The notes beneath the pieces are model-generated. The model made no database searches and was not told the origin of the DNA. It saw only the letters and a list, made by a program, of their open reading frames with translations. The translations under genes and the position numbers were made by a program. A stretch of DNA of 42,266 nucleotides from an uncultured Oscillibacter sp. (lineage in GTDB: Bacteria; Bacillota; Clostridia; Oscillospirales; Oscillospiraceae), in contig NZ_UQXD01000019.1 of assembly GCF_900544955.1 (NCBI RefSeq), positions 1-42,266 on the forward strand, read 5' to 3'. Positions 24,972 through 31,788 of this stretch are shown piece by piece (positions within the stretch are counted from its first letter, which is position 1; every line of letters starts with the position of its first letter).

Positions 24972-25000
24972 GCATATTTTCCGCGCCACGGGCCACACTA
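24972..25000 (+). promoter_or_regulatory. Candidate SigG-type promoter of spoVAC
   Basis: GCATA (24972-24976), 17 bases, CACACTA (24994-25000). Forespore sigma-G promoters have a GHATR -35 and a CATnnTA-like -10 about 17-18 bases apart; spoVA genes are known SigG targets. Confidence 0.55.
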
Positions 25001-25031
25001 GGAAAAACTTCCTGGAAAGAGGGGTTTCCCG

Positions 25032-25469
25032 ATGGATATGTCTCCAAAAGAATACCAGCAGTACGTGCAGCAAAAGGCGCAGAAGTCCCCCATCGTGAAG
25101 AACACGGCGATGGCTTTTCTGGTGGGCGGGCTGATCTGCGTCCTGGGCCAGCTGATCCAAAACGGCTGGGGCGCGGCGGGGCTGAGCCGGGAGGACGCGG
25201 GCACCGCCACCTCCTGCTCGCTGGTGGCGCTGTCTGCCCTGCTGACGGGGCTGGGGCTGTACAGCCGCATGGCCCGCTTCGGCGGCGCCGGCACCCTGGT
25301 GCCCATCACGGGCTTTGCCAACGCCGTGGTCTCCCCGGCCATCGACTTTCGGAGCGAGGGCTTCGTCACCGGCATGGCCGCCAAGATGTTCACCGTGGCG
25401 GGGCCGGTCATCGTCTTCGGCACCCTGGCCAGCGTAATCTACGGGATTGTGCTGCTGCTCTGGCCCTAG
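25032..25469 (+). CDS. spoVAC: Stage V sporulation protein AC
   Basis: SpoVAC is a membrane channel component that moves dipicolinic acid into the forespore and out during germination. The 145-residue protein has a short polar N-terminus and four hydrophobic segments with the family stretches FLVGGLICVLGQLIQN, GTLVPITGFANAVVSPAIDF and RSEGFVTGMAAKMFTVAGPV. It usually sits in an operon with spoVAD and spoVAE (spoVA), but here a terminator follows ten bases after the stop and the neighbours are unrelated. The start at 25032 follows AAAGAGGGG; a second ATG two codons on is possible. Confidence 0.93.
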   Translation: MDMSPKEYQQYVQQKAQKSPIVKNTAMAFLVGGLICVLGQLIQNGWGAAGLSREDAGTATSCSLVALSALLTGLGLYSRMARFGGAGTLVPITGFANAVVSPAIDFRSEGFVTGMAAKMFTVAGPVIVFGTLASVIYGIVLLLWP

Positions 25470-25478
25470 GACTCACGT

Positions 25479-25505
25479 CCCCGGCGGATCACCGCCGGGG
25501 ATTTT
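25479..25505 (+). terminator. Terminator of spoVAC
   Basis: A 9-bp stem (25479-25487 with 25492-25500), loop ATCA, followed by ATTTT. It isolates spoVAC from the HNH gene. Confidence 0.85.
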
Positions 25506-25519
25506 CTTGTTCTTTTTGA

Positions 25520-25576
25520 ATTTAGATCTAAATACATAAAATTTTAATTGACAGAATTTAAGATCTGGAGTAGACT
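25520..25576 (+). promoter_or_regulatory. Promoter and paired AGATCT palindromes of the HNH-DGQHR unit
   Basis: Consensus TTGACA (25548-25553), 17 bases, TAGACT (25571-25576), with a start of transcription expected near 25583. A perfect 14-base palindrome ATTTAGATCTAAAT (25520-25533) lies upstream of the -35. A second AGATCT core (25561-25566), within TTTAAGATCTGGA, lies inside the spacer, 37 bases downstream. The stretch is conspicuously AT-rich against the GC-rich surroundings. Two similar dyads, one upstream and one between -35 and -10, suggest repressor binding, possibly autoregulation. Confidence 0.65.
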
Positions 25577-25596
25577 GTTGGTAAAGGAGGGAGCTT

Positions 25597-26118
25597 ATGG
25601 AAGAATTGCAACAGATGCTGCTGAAAAACGGCTGTGAGATGGACGACTTTCTGCGGACCGCCCATTTGACCATGCTGCTCTTTCTGCTGGAACAGCTCTG
25701 CCGGGGCATGAAGCGGGACCCGGCGCTGCGGAGCCGGGTGCTGCGGATTTACCACCGGACCCGGGACAACGTCCAGGCGGCCCACGACATTGCGGACAAG
25801 CTCTGCGGCGTGGACCTACCCGAGGCGGACAGTGCCTGGCTGGACCGGTGCCTGCGGGCGCATTTTCAGAAACAGTCCCGGCGAAAGCCGGTGGCCGCCG
25901 GCGTCAGGGCGGCGCTGCTGCAAAAGCAGGCGGGGCGGTGCGCCTGCTGCGGCGAGGAGCTGGGGCCGGACAACCACTACGACCACATCATCCCCTGGGA
26001 ATGGGTGGGGGATGAGCTGGCGGACAACGCCCAGCTGCTCTGCGGGCCGTGCAATGAGCACAAGAGCGGCTGCGTCTATTACATGCTGAAAAGCCAACTG
26101 CTGAAAAAAACCGTGTGA
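25597..26118 (+). CDS. HNH endonuclease-like protein
   Basis: A 173-residue protein. Residues 1-105 are helical and not recognised. Residues 112-160 form a compact HNH nuclease domain: zinc cysteines C115/C118 and C149/C152 (RCACCGEE... and LLCGPCN), the catalytic D129-H130 in HYDHIIPW, N144 in LADNAQLL, then N153. AAAGGAGGG precedes the ATG. The gene is first in a two-gene unit with its own promoter, 10 bases before a DGQHR-domain gene. HNH domains cut or nick DNA; with a DndB-like partner a role in handling modified or foreign DNA is the leading idea, but this is inference. Confidence 0.85.
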   Translation: MEELQQMLLKNGCEMDDFLRTAHLTMLLFLLEQLCRGMKRDPALRSRVLRIYHRTRDNVQAAHDIADKLCGVDLPEADSAWLDRCLRAHFQKQSRRKPVAAGVRAALLQKQAGRCACCGEELGPDNHYDHIIPWEWVGDELADNAQLLCGPCNEHKSGCVYYMLKSQLLKKTV

Positions 26119-26128
26119 GGAGGAAGCT

Positions 26129-27250
26129 ATGAGACCCATTGCCCTGATACCGGTCCGCCAGTTTGGGCGGACGTTCTACGCGGGAAAGCTGGACCCCCGG
26201 CTTCTCATCCGCCTGACCGACGACATTCAGGTGGGCGACATCCAGGACGCCCAGCGGCCGCTGGAGGAAAAGCATCTTCGGGAGATCTCTGCATATGTGG
26301 GGGAGGAGCACGGGATGCTGCCCGGAAGCGTGATGCTGTCCACCAAGCGGAATGAGGAGGGCCGGCTGTTGAAGGTGCAGTCCGAGCAGGTGGAGGTCCT
26401 CCTGGAGGACGGCACCCGCCGCCGGGAGGAGCGGTATTTTCTGGAGATTCCTGACCGGGAGGCGGAGTTTGAGGCGTACCAGGGAACGCTGGACGTCATC
26501 GACGGGCAGCACCGGATTTTTGCCTTCCGGGAGGATTTCCGCAGCCCCGATGTCAAGGACGATATCCCCTATGAGATCACATTCAGCCTGTTTGAGGTGC
26601 CCACCGTCCGGGAGCGGCAGATGCTGTTCATGGTCACCAATGAGAAGCAGAAGGCGGTCAGCGGCAACCTGCTGCTGTGGCTGCGCCAGAAGCTGGGACT
26701 GCTCTCGGAGAGGGAGCGGAAGTACTATCCCACCATCACGGAGCTGAACACGGAGCACTGTTCGCCGCTGAGGGGGCGTATCATCATGAGCGCGGAGCGG
26801 ATTCCAAAGGGCTACAAGGCCAAGGAGCTGGTGAAGATTCTCGCCAAGACCTTTCCGGAGAATATGCTGGTGGACGCCTCCCCCGCCACGGAGGAGCAGA
26901 AGTTCGACGCCCTGTGCCGGTATCTCCGGGGGTGGGAGGCCTTCTACGGGCTGTCCTTCCAGGAGCCCGGGAAGGACACCATGACCAAGATCTCCGGCCT
27001 GCGGTACATCCTGTGGCTGTTCCCGCTCTTCTGGAAGCACGCGATTGAGGAGCAGAGGCCGCTGAACGACGAGTTTGTGGGGGAGATGATCCAGGCCCTC
27101 CAGGAGAGCACGGGGCAGGAGACGCTGTTTGAGAACTCCGCCGACTTCCGGGGGGAGGGCGCCACGGACAAGGCGGTGAAGGACCACAGCAGCTGCTGCG
27201 AGACGTTTTTGACGTTGCGCCGCCGCCGGACCTTCAACCCGCTGGCATAG
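26129..27250 (+). CDS. DGQHR-domain (DndB-like) protein
   Basis: A 373-residue soluble protein with the DGQHR motif at residues 125-129 (LDVIDGQHRIFAF). Two other family landmarks are visible: IQDAQRPLEEKHLREISAYV near 38-57, and FMVTNEKQKAVSGNLLLWL near 170. This is the fold of DndB and related proteins; DndB represses DNA phosphorothioation (dnd) genes in the systems where it has been studied. None of dndA, dndC, dndD or dndE is near, so it is not a standard Dnd locus. It follows the HNH gene by 10 bases with its own GGAGGAAG ribosome-binding site and ends at a strong terminator. Confidence 0.85.
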   Translation: MRPIALIPVRQFGRTFYAGKLDPRLLIRLTDDIQVGDIQDAQRPLEEKHLREISAYVGEEHGMLPGSVMLSTKRNEEGRLLKVQSEQVEVLLEDGTRRREERYFLEIPDREAEFEAYQGTLDVIDGQHRIFAFREDFRSPDVKDDIPYEITFSLFEVPTVRERQMLFMVTNEKQKAVSGNLLLWLRQKLGLLSERERKYYPTITELNTEHCSPLRGRIIMSAERIPKGYKAKELVKILAKTFPENMLVDASPATEEQKFDALCRYLRGWEAFYGLSFQEPGKDTMTKISGLRYILWLFPLFWKHAIEEQRPLNDEFVGEMIQALQESTGQETLFENSADFRGEGATDKAVKDHSSCCETFLTLRRRRTFNPLA

Positions 27251-27252
27251 AG

Positions 27253-27283
27253 AAAAGCCGCCGGAGCTCCGGCGGCTTTTTTT
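27253..27283. terminator. Terminator of the HNH-DGQHR unit
   Basis: A perfect 28-base palindrome (arms 27253-27266 and 27267-27280) starting with A4 and ending in T7. It can act in both directions and also serves the convergent antiporter gene, whose stop lies at its edge. Confidence 0.92.
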
Positions 27284-28481
27284 ACGGCTCTTTTTCCAGC
27301 AGCCTTCCGGCGCCGGTGTCGATGCCCAGGGCTCCCAGGGGGGCGGTGAGGAGGATGGCCAGTACCGCCACCGACAGCACCAGGCTTCCGCAGGGCAGGC
27401 CCATGGCCAGGGGCACGGAGCCGATGGCCGCCTGAACGGTGGCCTTGGGCAGATAGGAGATCACGCAGAACAGCCGCTCCCGGCGGTTAAGGTCCGTGCC
27501 CCACAGGCTGGCCAGCACCCCCAGGGACCGGACCGCCAGCGCCAGGAGGATCATCGCCAGGGCGCCGGGACCGGCCTCCAGGGTGTAGCGGACATCCACC
27601 GCCGCGCCCACCAGGACGAACAGCAGCAGCTCCGCCGCCAGCCACAGCTTGCCGAACTTCTCCGCCAGCCGGGCGGAAACGGCGGGGACGGTCCGCATCC
27701 CCAGCGCGCAGGCCATGGCCACCACCGCCAGCAGCCCGGACAGGGGGACCAGCCCGGAAAGCCAGGTCTCCAGCGCCAGCAGCAAAAAGGCGGTGCCCAG
27801 GAGAATGATGACCTTCACGCTGCCCCGGACGGTGTGGGCCATGGCGTACCGGGTTTCAAAAAACCGGGCCAGGGCCGCTCCTGTCAAGGCGCCCGCGGCG
27901 ATGCCCAGCACAATGGACACCGGGATGCCCGCCAGGTCTCCCGCCGCCGCGCCGCCGCCCTGGGCGATGCCGGTGAAGGTGGAGAAGAGGACGATGACGA
28001 ACACGTCGTCCATGGAGGCGCCGGCCAGCAGCATCTGGGGGATGTGCTTGCCGGTGCCCCGGCGCTCCTCCATCAGCTGGACCATCCGGGGCACTACCAC
28101 GGCGGGGGAGACGGCCGCCAGCACCGCCCCCATGACGGCGCCCTCCGCCCGGGTGAGCCCCAGCACCGCCGGCGCGAAGAGCACGTAGGCCAGAATCTCG
28201 GCGGAGGCGGGCAGGCAGCTCAGCAGCAGGGCGGGGCGGCCAACGGCCTTCAGGTCCCGCAGGTCCAGGGACAGCCCCGCCTTGATGAGGATGATGACCA
28301 GGGCCATCTTCCGCAGGTCCGCCGAGACCAGCAGGATGGAGCTGTCCAGCAGGTTCAGCGCGTAGGGGCCCAGGAGGATGCCGGTGAGCAGCATCCCGAT
28401 GATGCGGGGGAGGCGGAGCCTCTGGCACAGGGCGGCCATGGCCAGCCCCGCCAGAAAGATCAAGGCGAGAGACGTCAGCAT
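27282..28481 (-). CDS. Cation:proton antiporter (CPA family)
   Basis: A 399-residue integral membrane protein with about 12 helices of the sodium/hydrogen exchanger fold. The start LTSLALIFLAGLAMAALCQ, RLPRIIGMLLTGILLGP and the interior GASMDDVFVIVLFS segment, with paired aspartates, fit the CPA1/NhaP-like group. The start at 28481 is chosen because AAAGGTGG lies before it; the frame upstream lies in the leader RNA. The gene is preceded by a fluoride riboswitch. Fluoride riboswitches are known upstream of Na+/H+ antiporter genes as well as crcB and eriC, so this protein is likely part of fluoride resistance, either exporting fluoride indirectly or relieving the acid load. Confidence 0.85.
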   Translation of the reverse strand: MLTSLALIFLAGLAMAALCQRLRLPRIIGMLLTGILLGPYALNLLDSSILLVSADLRKMALVIILIKAGLSLDLRDLKAVGRPALLLSCLPASAEILAYVLFAPAVLGLTRAEGAVMGAVLAAVSPAVVVPRMVQLMEERRGTGKHIPQMLLAGASMDDVFVIVLFSTFTGIAQGGGAAAGDLAGIPVSIVLGIAAGALTGAALARFFETRYAMAHTVRGSVKVIILLGTAFLLLALETWLSGLVPLSGLLAVVAMACALGMRTVPAVSARLAEKFGKLWLAAELLLFVLVGAAVDVRYTLEAGPGALAMILLALAVRSLGVLASLWGTDLNRRERLFCVISYLPKATVQAAIGSVPLAMGLPCGSLVLSVAVLAILLTAPLGALGIDTGAGRLLEKEP

Positions 28482-28499
28482 GTGGTGTGCCACCTTTCC

Positions 28500-28590
28500 A
28501 AAAAAAAGCTGATGAGTCCTGCGACGTATCGCAGAAGTCATCAGCCTTTCAGCGGTTTCGGGAGATCCCGGGGGAGAACTTCATTCCCTG
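28500..28590 (-). promoter_or_regulatory. Fluoride (crcB-type) riboswitch with overlapping terminator
   Basis: Read on the minus strand, P1 is GGGA/TCCC closing the loop AUGAAGUUC. A small insert hairpin (CGGG/CCCG) follows, then AAACCGCUGAAAGGCUGAUGACUUCUGC. The invariant AUG, AACCGCU and CUGAUGA elements of the fluoride aptamer are present, and the loop sequence GAAGU can pair with ACUUC to form the required pseudoknot. The 3' part of the aptamer is also the 5' arm of a 17-base stem (28545-28529 with 28524-28508, two mismatches) followed by eight U residues, a typical intrinsic terminator. Fluoride binding should block the terminator and turn the antiporter on. Confidence 0.88.
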
Positions 28591-28597
28591 GTTCCCC

Positions 28598-28626
28598 ATG
28601 ATAGCACGGCGAAGGGGCGGAGTCAA
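28598..28626 (-). promoter_or_regulatory. Promoter of the fluoride riboswitch-antiporter unit
   Basis: On the minus strand TTGACT (28626-28621), 17 bases, TATCAT (28603-28598). Transcription should begin a few bases before the aptamer. The -35 overlaps the last codons of the XRE gene. Confidence 0.7.
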
Positions 28627-29345
28627 GGCGTTTCTTCCAGCGACGTCCAGCTGGCGCTGCCGTCGCTGAAGCTGAGGCCCCGGGCCACGGGAACGCTGCG
28701 GCTGGAGATGCCGTCGGTGGCGGTGACGGTGACGAGAAGGTCGTCGTAAGGGTCTGCGGCGGCGGAGCCGGCGCACACGCCGCCTACATTCTCCGCGTCA
28801 AAGACCGCGCTGGAACCGTCGGAGCCGGTAAAGACGATCTGGTAGGTGATCCCCTCCCCGGCGGCGCTAGGGACAAAGCGGTAGTTCACATAGCCGTCGT
28901 GGCCGTAGAAGCCCACGCCGGAGACGGTGAAGGCGTCCGGCAGGGCGCTCGCCACGGCCGTCTCCGCCGGCGCCACGTCCCGGCGGCTCCAGGCCCACAG
29001 CCCGCCGCAGAGCAGGCAGGCCGCCAGAAAGCCGCACAGGGCGGGGAGGAGCCGCGCCCCCCTCCGGCCCGCCGGGGAGGCGGGCGCCCCCGTCTCCGGC
29101 AGGGCCGCCTCCGGGACTGCCTTCTCTGGGGCTGCTGCCTCCGGCGCCGCCTCCCGGCCGCACAGGACGTCCAGGGGGAGCGCCAGGACCTCCGCCAGGG
29201 CCAGCAGCTTGGGCAGGTCCGGCATGGCGTCGCCGGTCTCCCATTTGCTCACCGCCTGGCGGGACACCTGGATGCGCCCCGCCAGGTCCTCCTGGCTCAT
29301 GCCCCGGGCCTTCCGCTCCCGGGCCAAGCATTCGGAAAACTCCAT
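28623..29345 (-). CDS. XRE-family regulator with a membrane helix and extracytoplasmic domain
   Basis: A 240-residue protein. Residues 6-60 are an XRE-type helix-turn-helix (KARGMSQEDLAGRIQVSRQA, then SKWETGDAMPDL). An alanine/glutamate/proline linker follows (about 65-95), one membrane helix (about 100-122), and then a C-terminal domain of about 115 residues with no recognised family. This layout suggests that an external or membrane signal is passed to the DNA-binding domain. AAGGAGGTGG precedes the ATG. Its operators overlap its own promoter, so it probably represses itself; the divergent topoisomerase gene could also be a target. Confidence 0.8.
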   Translation of the reverse strand: MEFSECLARERKARGMSQEDLAGRIQVSRQAVSKWETGDAMPDLPKLLALAEVLALPLDVLCGREAAPEAAAPEKAVPEAALPETGAPASPAGRRGARLLPALCGFLAACLLCGGLWAWSRRDVAPAETAVASALPDAFTVSGVGFYGHDGYVNYRFVPSAAGEGITYQIVFTGSDGSSAVFDAENVGGVCAGSAAADPYDDLLVTVTATDGISSRSVPVARGLSFSDGSASWTSLEETP

Positions 29346-29371
29346 CTCGCCACCTCCTTGTCTTTGGATGT

Positions 29372-29400
29372 ATCATACCAGACGAGGCGGTTGCGCGCAA
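29372..29400 (-). promoter_or_regulatory. Promoter of the XRE regulator
   Basis: On the minus strand TTGCGC (29400-29395), 17 bases, TATGAT (29377-29372). The -35 lies inside the first palindromic operator. Confidence 0.55.
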
Positions 29401-29437
29401 CCAGGCGGGCGCGGCAGGGGCGCAACCAGTGGTTGCG
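29389..29437. promoter_or_regulatory. Two palindromic operators built on GGTTGC/GCAACC
   Basis: GGTTGCGCGCAACC (29389-29402), a perfect 14-base palindrome, and CGCAACCAGTGGTTGCG (29421-29437), a 17-base palindrome. The half-sites are the same but face opposite ways. The first overlaps the -35 of the XRE gene; repressor binding is the likely purpose. Confidence 0.65.
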
Positions 29438-29636
29438 GAAGGCGAATTTTTTGAAAGTTGAAAAGTTTACATAACGGTGTGGAAAACTCTGTGGAGAATG
29501 TGCAAAACCCTGATATATGAATGAATTGTGAAGGTGACGCTTTGGTTATGGGAATTGTTGCGCAATAACATTTTCTCGAAAAAGGCGGGTTCCCAGCGGG
29601 AAAAGGCGGGAAAGCGGCCCGCCTGCGGCGGGGCAC
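29438..29636. other. AT-rich gap with three DnaA-box-like sites
   Basis: No gene is seen. TGTGGAAAA (29478-29486), TGTGGAGAA (29490-29498) and TGTGCAAAA (29499-29507) lie side by side in one direction; the first two differ from the DnaA box TGTGGATAA by one base, the third by two. Further right, AAAAGGCGGG occurs twice (about 29579-29588 and 29601-29610). The purpose of either set is unknown. Confidence 0.4.
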
Positions 29637-29665
29637 TTGAACCGGGGGGCGGGTTGTGATACAAT
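29637..29665 (+). promoter_or_regulatory. Promoter of the topoisomerase gene cluster
   Basis: TTGAAC (29637-29642), 17 bases, TACAAT (29660-29665), about 46 bases before the start codon. Confidence 0.7.
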
Positions 29666-29711
29666 AGGAAAGCATTGAAATCAGGGCAGTTTCTGCCTTT
29701 TCGGAGGAACT

Positions 29712-31706
29712 ATGGCGACAAAGAAGCAATCTTACGGCAACGACAGCATCTCATCCCTGAAGGGGGCGGACCGGGTCCGGAAGCGGCCGGGCGTCATCTT
29801 CGGCTCCGACGGCCTGGACGGCTGCCAGCACGCGGTGTTTGAGATTCTCTCCAACTCCATCGACGAGGCCCGGGAGGGCCACGGCCGGTCCATCACCGTC
29901 ACCCGGTACGCGGACCATTCCGTAGAGGTGGAGGACGCGGGGCGGGGCTGCCCCGTGGACTGGAACGAGAAGGAGCAGCGCTGGAACTGGGAGCTGGTGT
30001 ACTGCGAGCTGTACGCCGGCGGCAAGTACGACAACATGACCGGCGAGAGCTACGAGTACTCCCTGGGCCTCAACGGCCTGGGCGCCTGCTCCACCCAGTA
30101 CGCCTCCCGTTACATGGACGTGACGGTGTGGCGGGACGGCTTTCAATACGCCCTGCACTTTGAGCGGGGCGAGCTGGTGGGGGAGCTGAGCAAAACCCCC
30201 CTGCCCAAGAGTCAGGCGAAAAAGACCGGCACCCGCACCCACTGGCTGCCGGATTTGGACGTGTTCACCGACATCGCCATCCCGGCGGCGTACTTTGCCG
30301 ACGTGATGAAGCGCCAGGCGGTGGTGAACGCAGGCATCATCTTCCGCTTCCGCAATGAGACGGCGCCGGGGGCGTTTGAGGAGACGGAGTTCTTCTACGA
30401 AAACGGCATCGCCGACTATGTGGCGGAGCTGGCGGGGGAGGGGAGCCTCACCGCGCCGGTGTTCTGGCAGGCGGAGAAGAAGGGCCGGGACCGGGCGGAC
30501 AAGCCGGAGTACAAGGTGAAGCTCAGCGTGTCCTTCTGTTTTTCCAACCGGGTCAGCATGATCGAGCACTACCACAACTCCAGCTGGCTGGAGCACGGCG
30601 GCAGCCCGGAGAAGGCGGCCAAGTCCGCCTTTGTCTCCGCCATCGACGCGTATCTGCGCCAGCAGGGCAAGTACCAGAAGAGCGAGAGCAAACTCACCTG
30701 GGCGGACGTGGAGGACTGCATCGTGCTGGTGAGCAACAACTTCTCCACCCAGACCAGCTATGAAAACCAGACGAAAAAGGCCATCACCAACAAGTTCGTC
30801 CAGGAGGCCATGACGGAGTTTCTCCGCAGCAACCTGGAGATCTACTTCATTGAAAACCGTTTCGACGCGGAGAAGATCGCCGAGCAGGTCCTCATCAACA
30901 AGCGCTCCCGGGAGAGCGCGGAGAAGGCCCGGCTGAACATCAAAAACAAGCTCTCCGCCAACATCAGCATCACCGACCGGGTACAGAAGTTTGTGGACTG
31001 CCGGTCCCGGGACGTAGCCCGGCGGGAGATCTATATCGTGGAGGGCGACTCCGCCCTGGGCAGCGTCAAGCTCAGCCGGGACGCGGAGTATCAGGGCATC
31101 ATGCCCATCCGGGGCAAGATTCTCAACTGTCTGAAGGCGGATTACGCCCGCATTTTCAAAAGTGACGTCATTATGGATTTGATGCGGGTGCTGGGCTGCG
31201 GCGTGGAGGTGCAGAACCGCCACGTGAAGAACATGGCGGCCTTCGATCTGGGGAACTTCCGGTGGAACAAGGTGGTCATCTGCACCGATGGCGACGTGGA
31301 CGGCTTCCAGATCCGGACACTGATCCTCACCATGCTCTACCGGCTGACCCCCACCCTCATCCGGGAGGGCTACGTCTATATCGCGGAGACCCCTCTCTTT
31401 GAGATCAACTGCGGGGAGAAGACCTGGTTTGCCTACTCCGACAAGGAGAAGAACGATATTTTGAAGGGCCTGGAGGGGAAGAAGTACAAAATCGACCGCT
31501 CCAAGGGCCTGGGCGAAAACGACCCGGACATGATGTGGCTGACCACCATGAACCCGGAGACCCGCCGCCTCATCCGGGTGATGCCGGAGGACGTGGAGCG
31601 GACGGCGGCCGTCTTCGACCTGCTGCTGGGGGACAACCTCCAGGGCCGGAAGGACCACATCGCGGAAAACGGCTACCGCTATCTGGAGATGGCGGACATC
31701 AGCTGA
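29712..31706 (+). CDS. Type II topoisomerase subunit B (GyrB/ParE-like, divergent)
   Basis: A 664-residue ATPase subunit of a type II DNA topoisomerase. The GHKL ATPase domain is at the N-terminus (EILSNSIDEAREG with the catalytic E-x-x-x-N, then VEDAGRGCPVD and SLGLNGLGAC). The TOPRIM domain begins at EGDSALGS near residue 444, continues with GIMPIRGKILN and the metal site CTDGDVDGFQIRTL near 524, and ends with KGLGENDPDMMW. Canonical GyrB/ParE read EGDSAGGS and TDADVDG, so this is a diverged second-type subunit. The A subunit lies 2.3 kb downstream. It may be the cell's topo IV or an extra pair. GGAGG precedes the ATG. Confidence 0.88.
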   Translation: MATKKQSYGNDSISSLKGADRVRKRPGVIFGSDGLDGCQHAVFEILSNSIDEAREGHGRSITVTRYADHSVEVEDAGRGCPVDWNEKEQRWNWELVYCELYAGGKYDNMTGESYEYSLGLNGLGACSTQYASRYMDVTVWRDGFQYALHFERGELVGELSKTPLPKSQAKKTGTRTHWLPDLDVFTDIAIPAAYFADVMKRQAVVNAGIIFRFRNETAPGAFEETEFFYENGIADYVAELAGEGSLTAPVFWQAEKKGRDRADKPEYKVKLSVSFCFSNRVSMIEHYHNSSWLEHGGSPEKAAKSAFVSAIDAYLRQQGKYQKSESKLTWADVEDCIVLVSNNFSTQTSYENQTKKAITNKFVQEAMTEFLRSNLEIYFIENRFDAEKIAEQVLINKRSRESAEKARLNIKNKLSANISITDRVQKFVDCRSRDVARREIYIVEGDSALGSVKLSRDAEYQGIMPIRGKILNCLKADYARIFKSDVIMDLMRVLGCGVEVQNRHVKNMAAFDLGNFRWNKVVICTDGDVDGFQIRTLILTMLYRLTPTLIREGYVYIAETPLFEINCGEKTWFAYSDKEKNDILKGLEGKKYKIDRSKGLGENDPDMMWLTTMNPETRRLIRVMPEDVERTAAVFDLLLGDNLQGRKDHIAENGYRYLEMADIS

Positions 31707-31740
31707 GGCGGGGCCGGTGGGCCGCCGGAGAGGGAGAAGC

Positions 31741-31760
31741 CGGGGCGCAGGCCCCGTTTT
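31741..31760 (+). terminator. Weak terminator-like hairpin after the B subunit gene
   Basis: CGGGGC (31741-31746) and GCCCCG (31751-31756) form a 6-bp stem followed by T4. It would reduce, not abolish, readthrough into the following genes. Confidence 0.5.
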
Positions 31761-31788
31761 CAGAAATACCGGTAAGGAGGATACGGCG

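Noticed and set aside
26129..27250. Naming the DGQHR gene dndB and the locus a Dnd phosphorothioation system
   Set aside because: dndA, dndC, dndD and dndE are not present in the window; the motif alone only supports a DndB-like family assignment.
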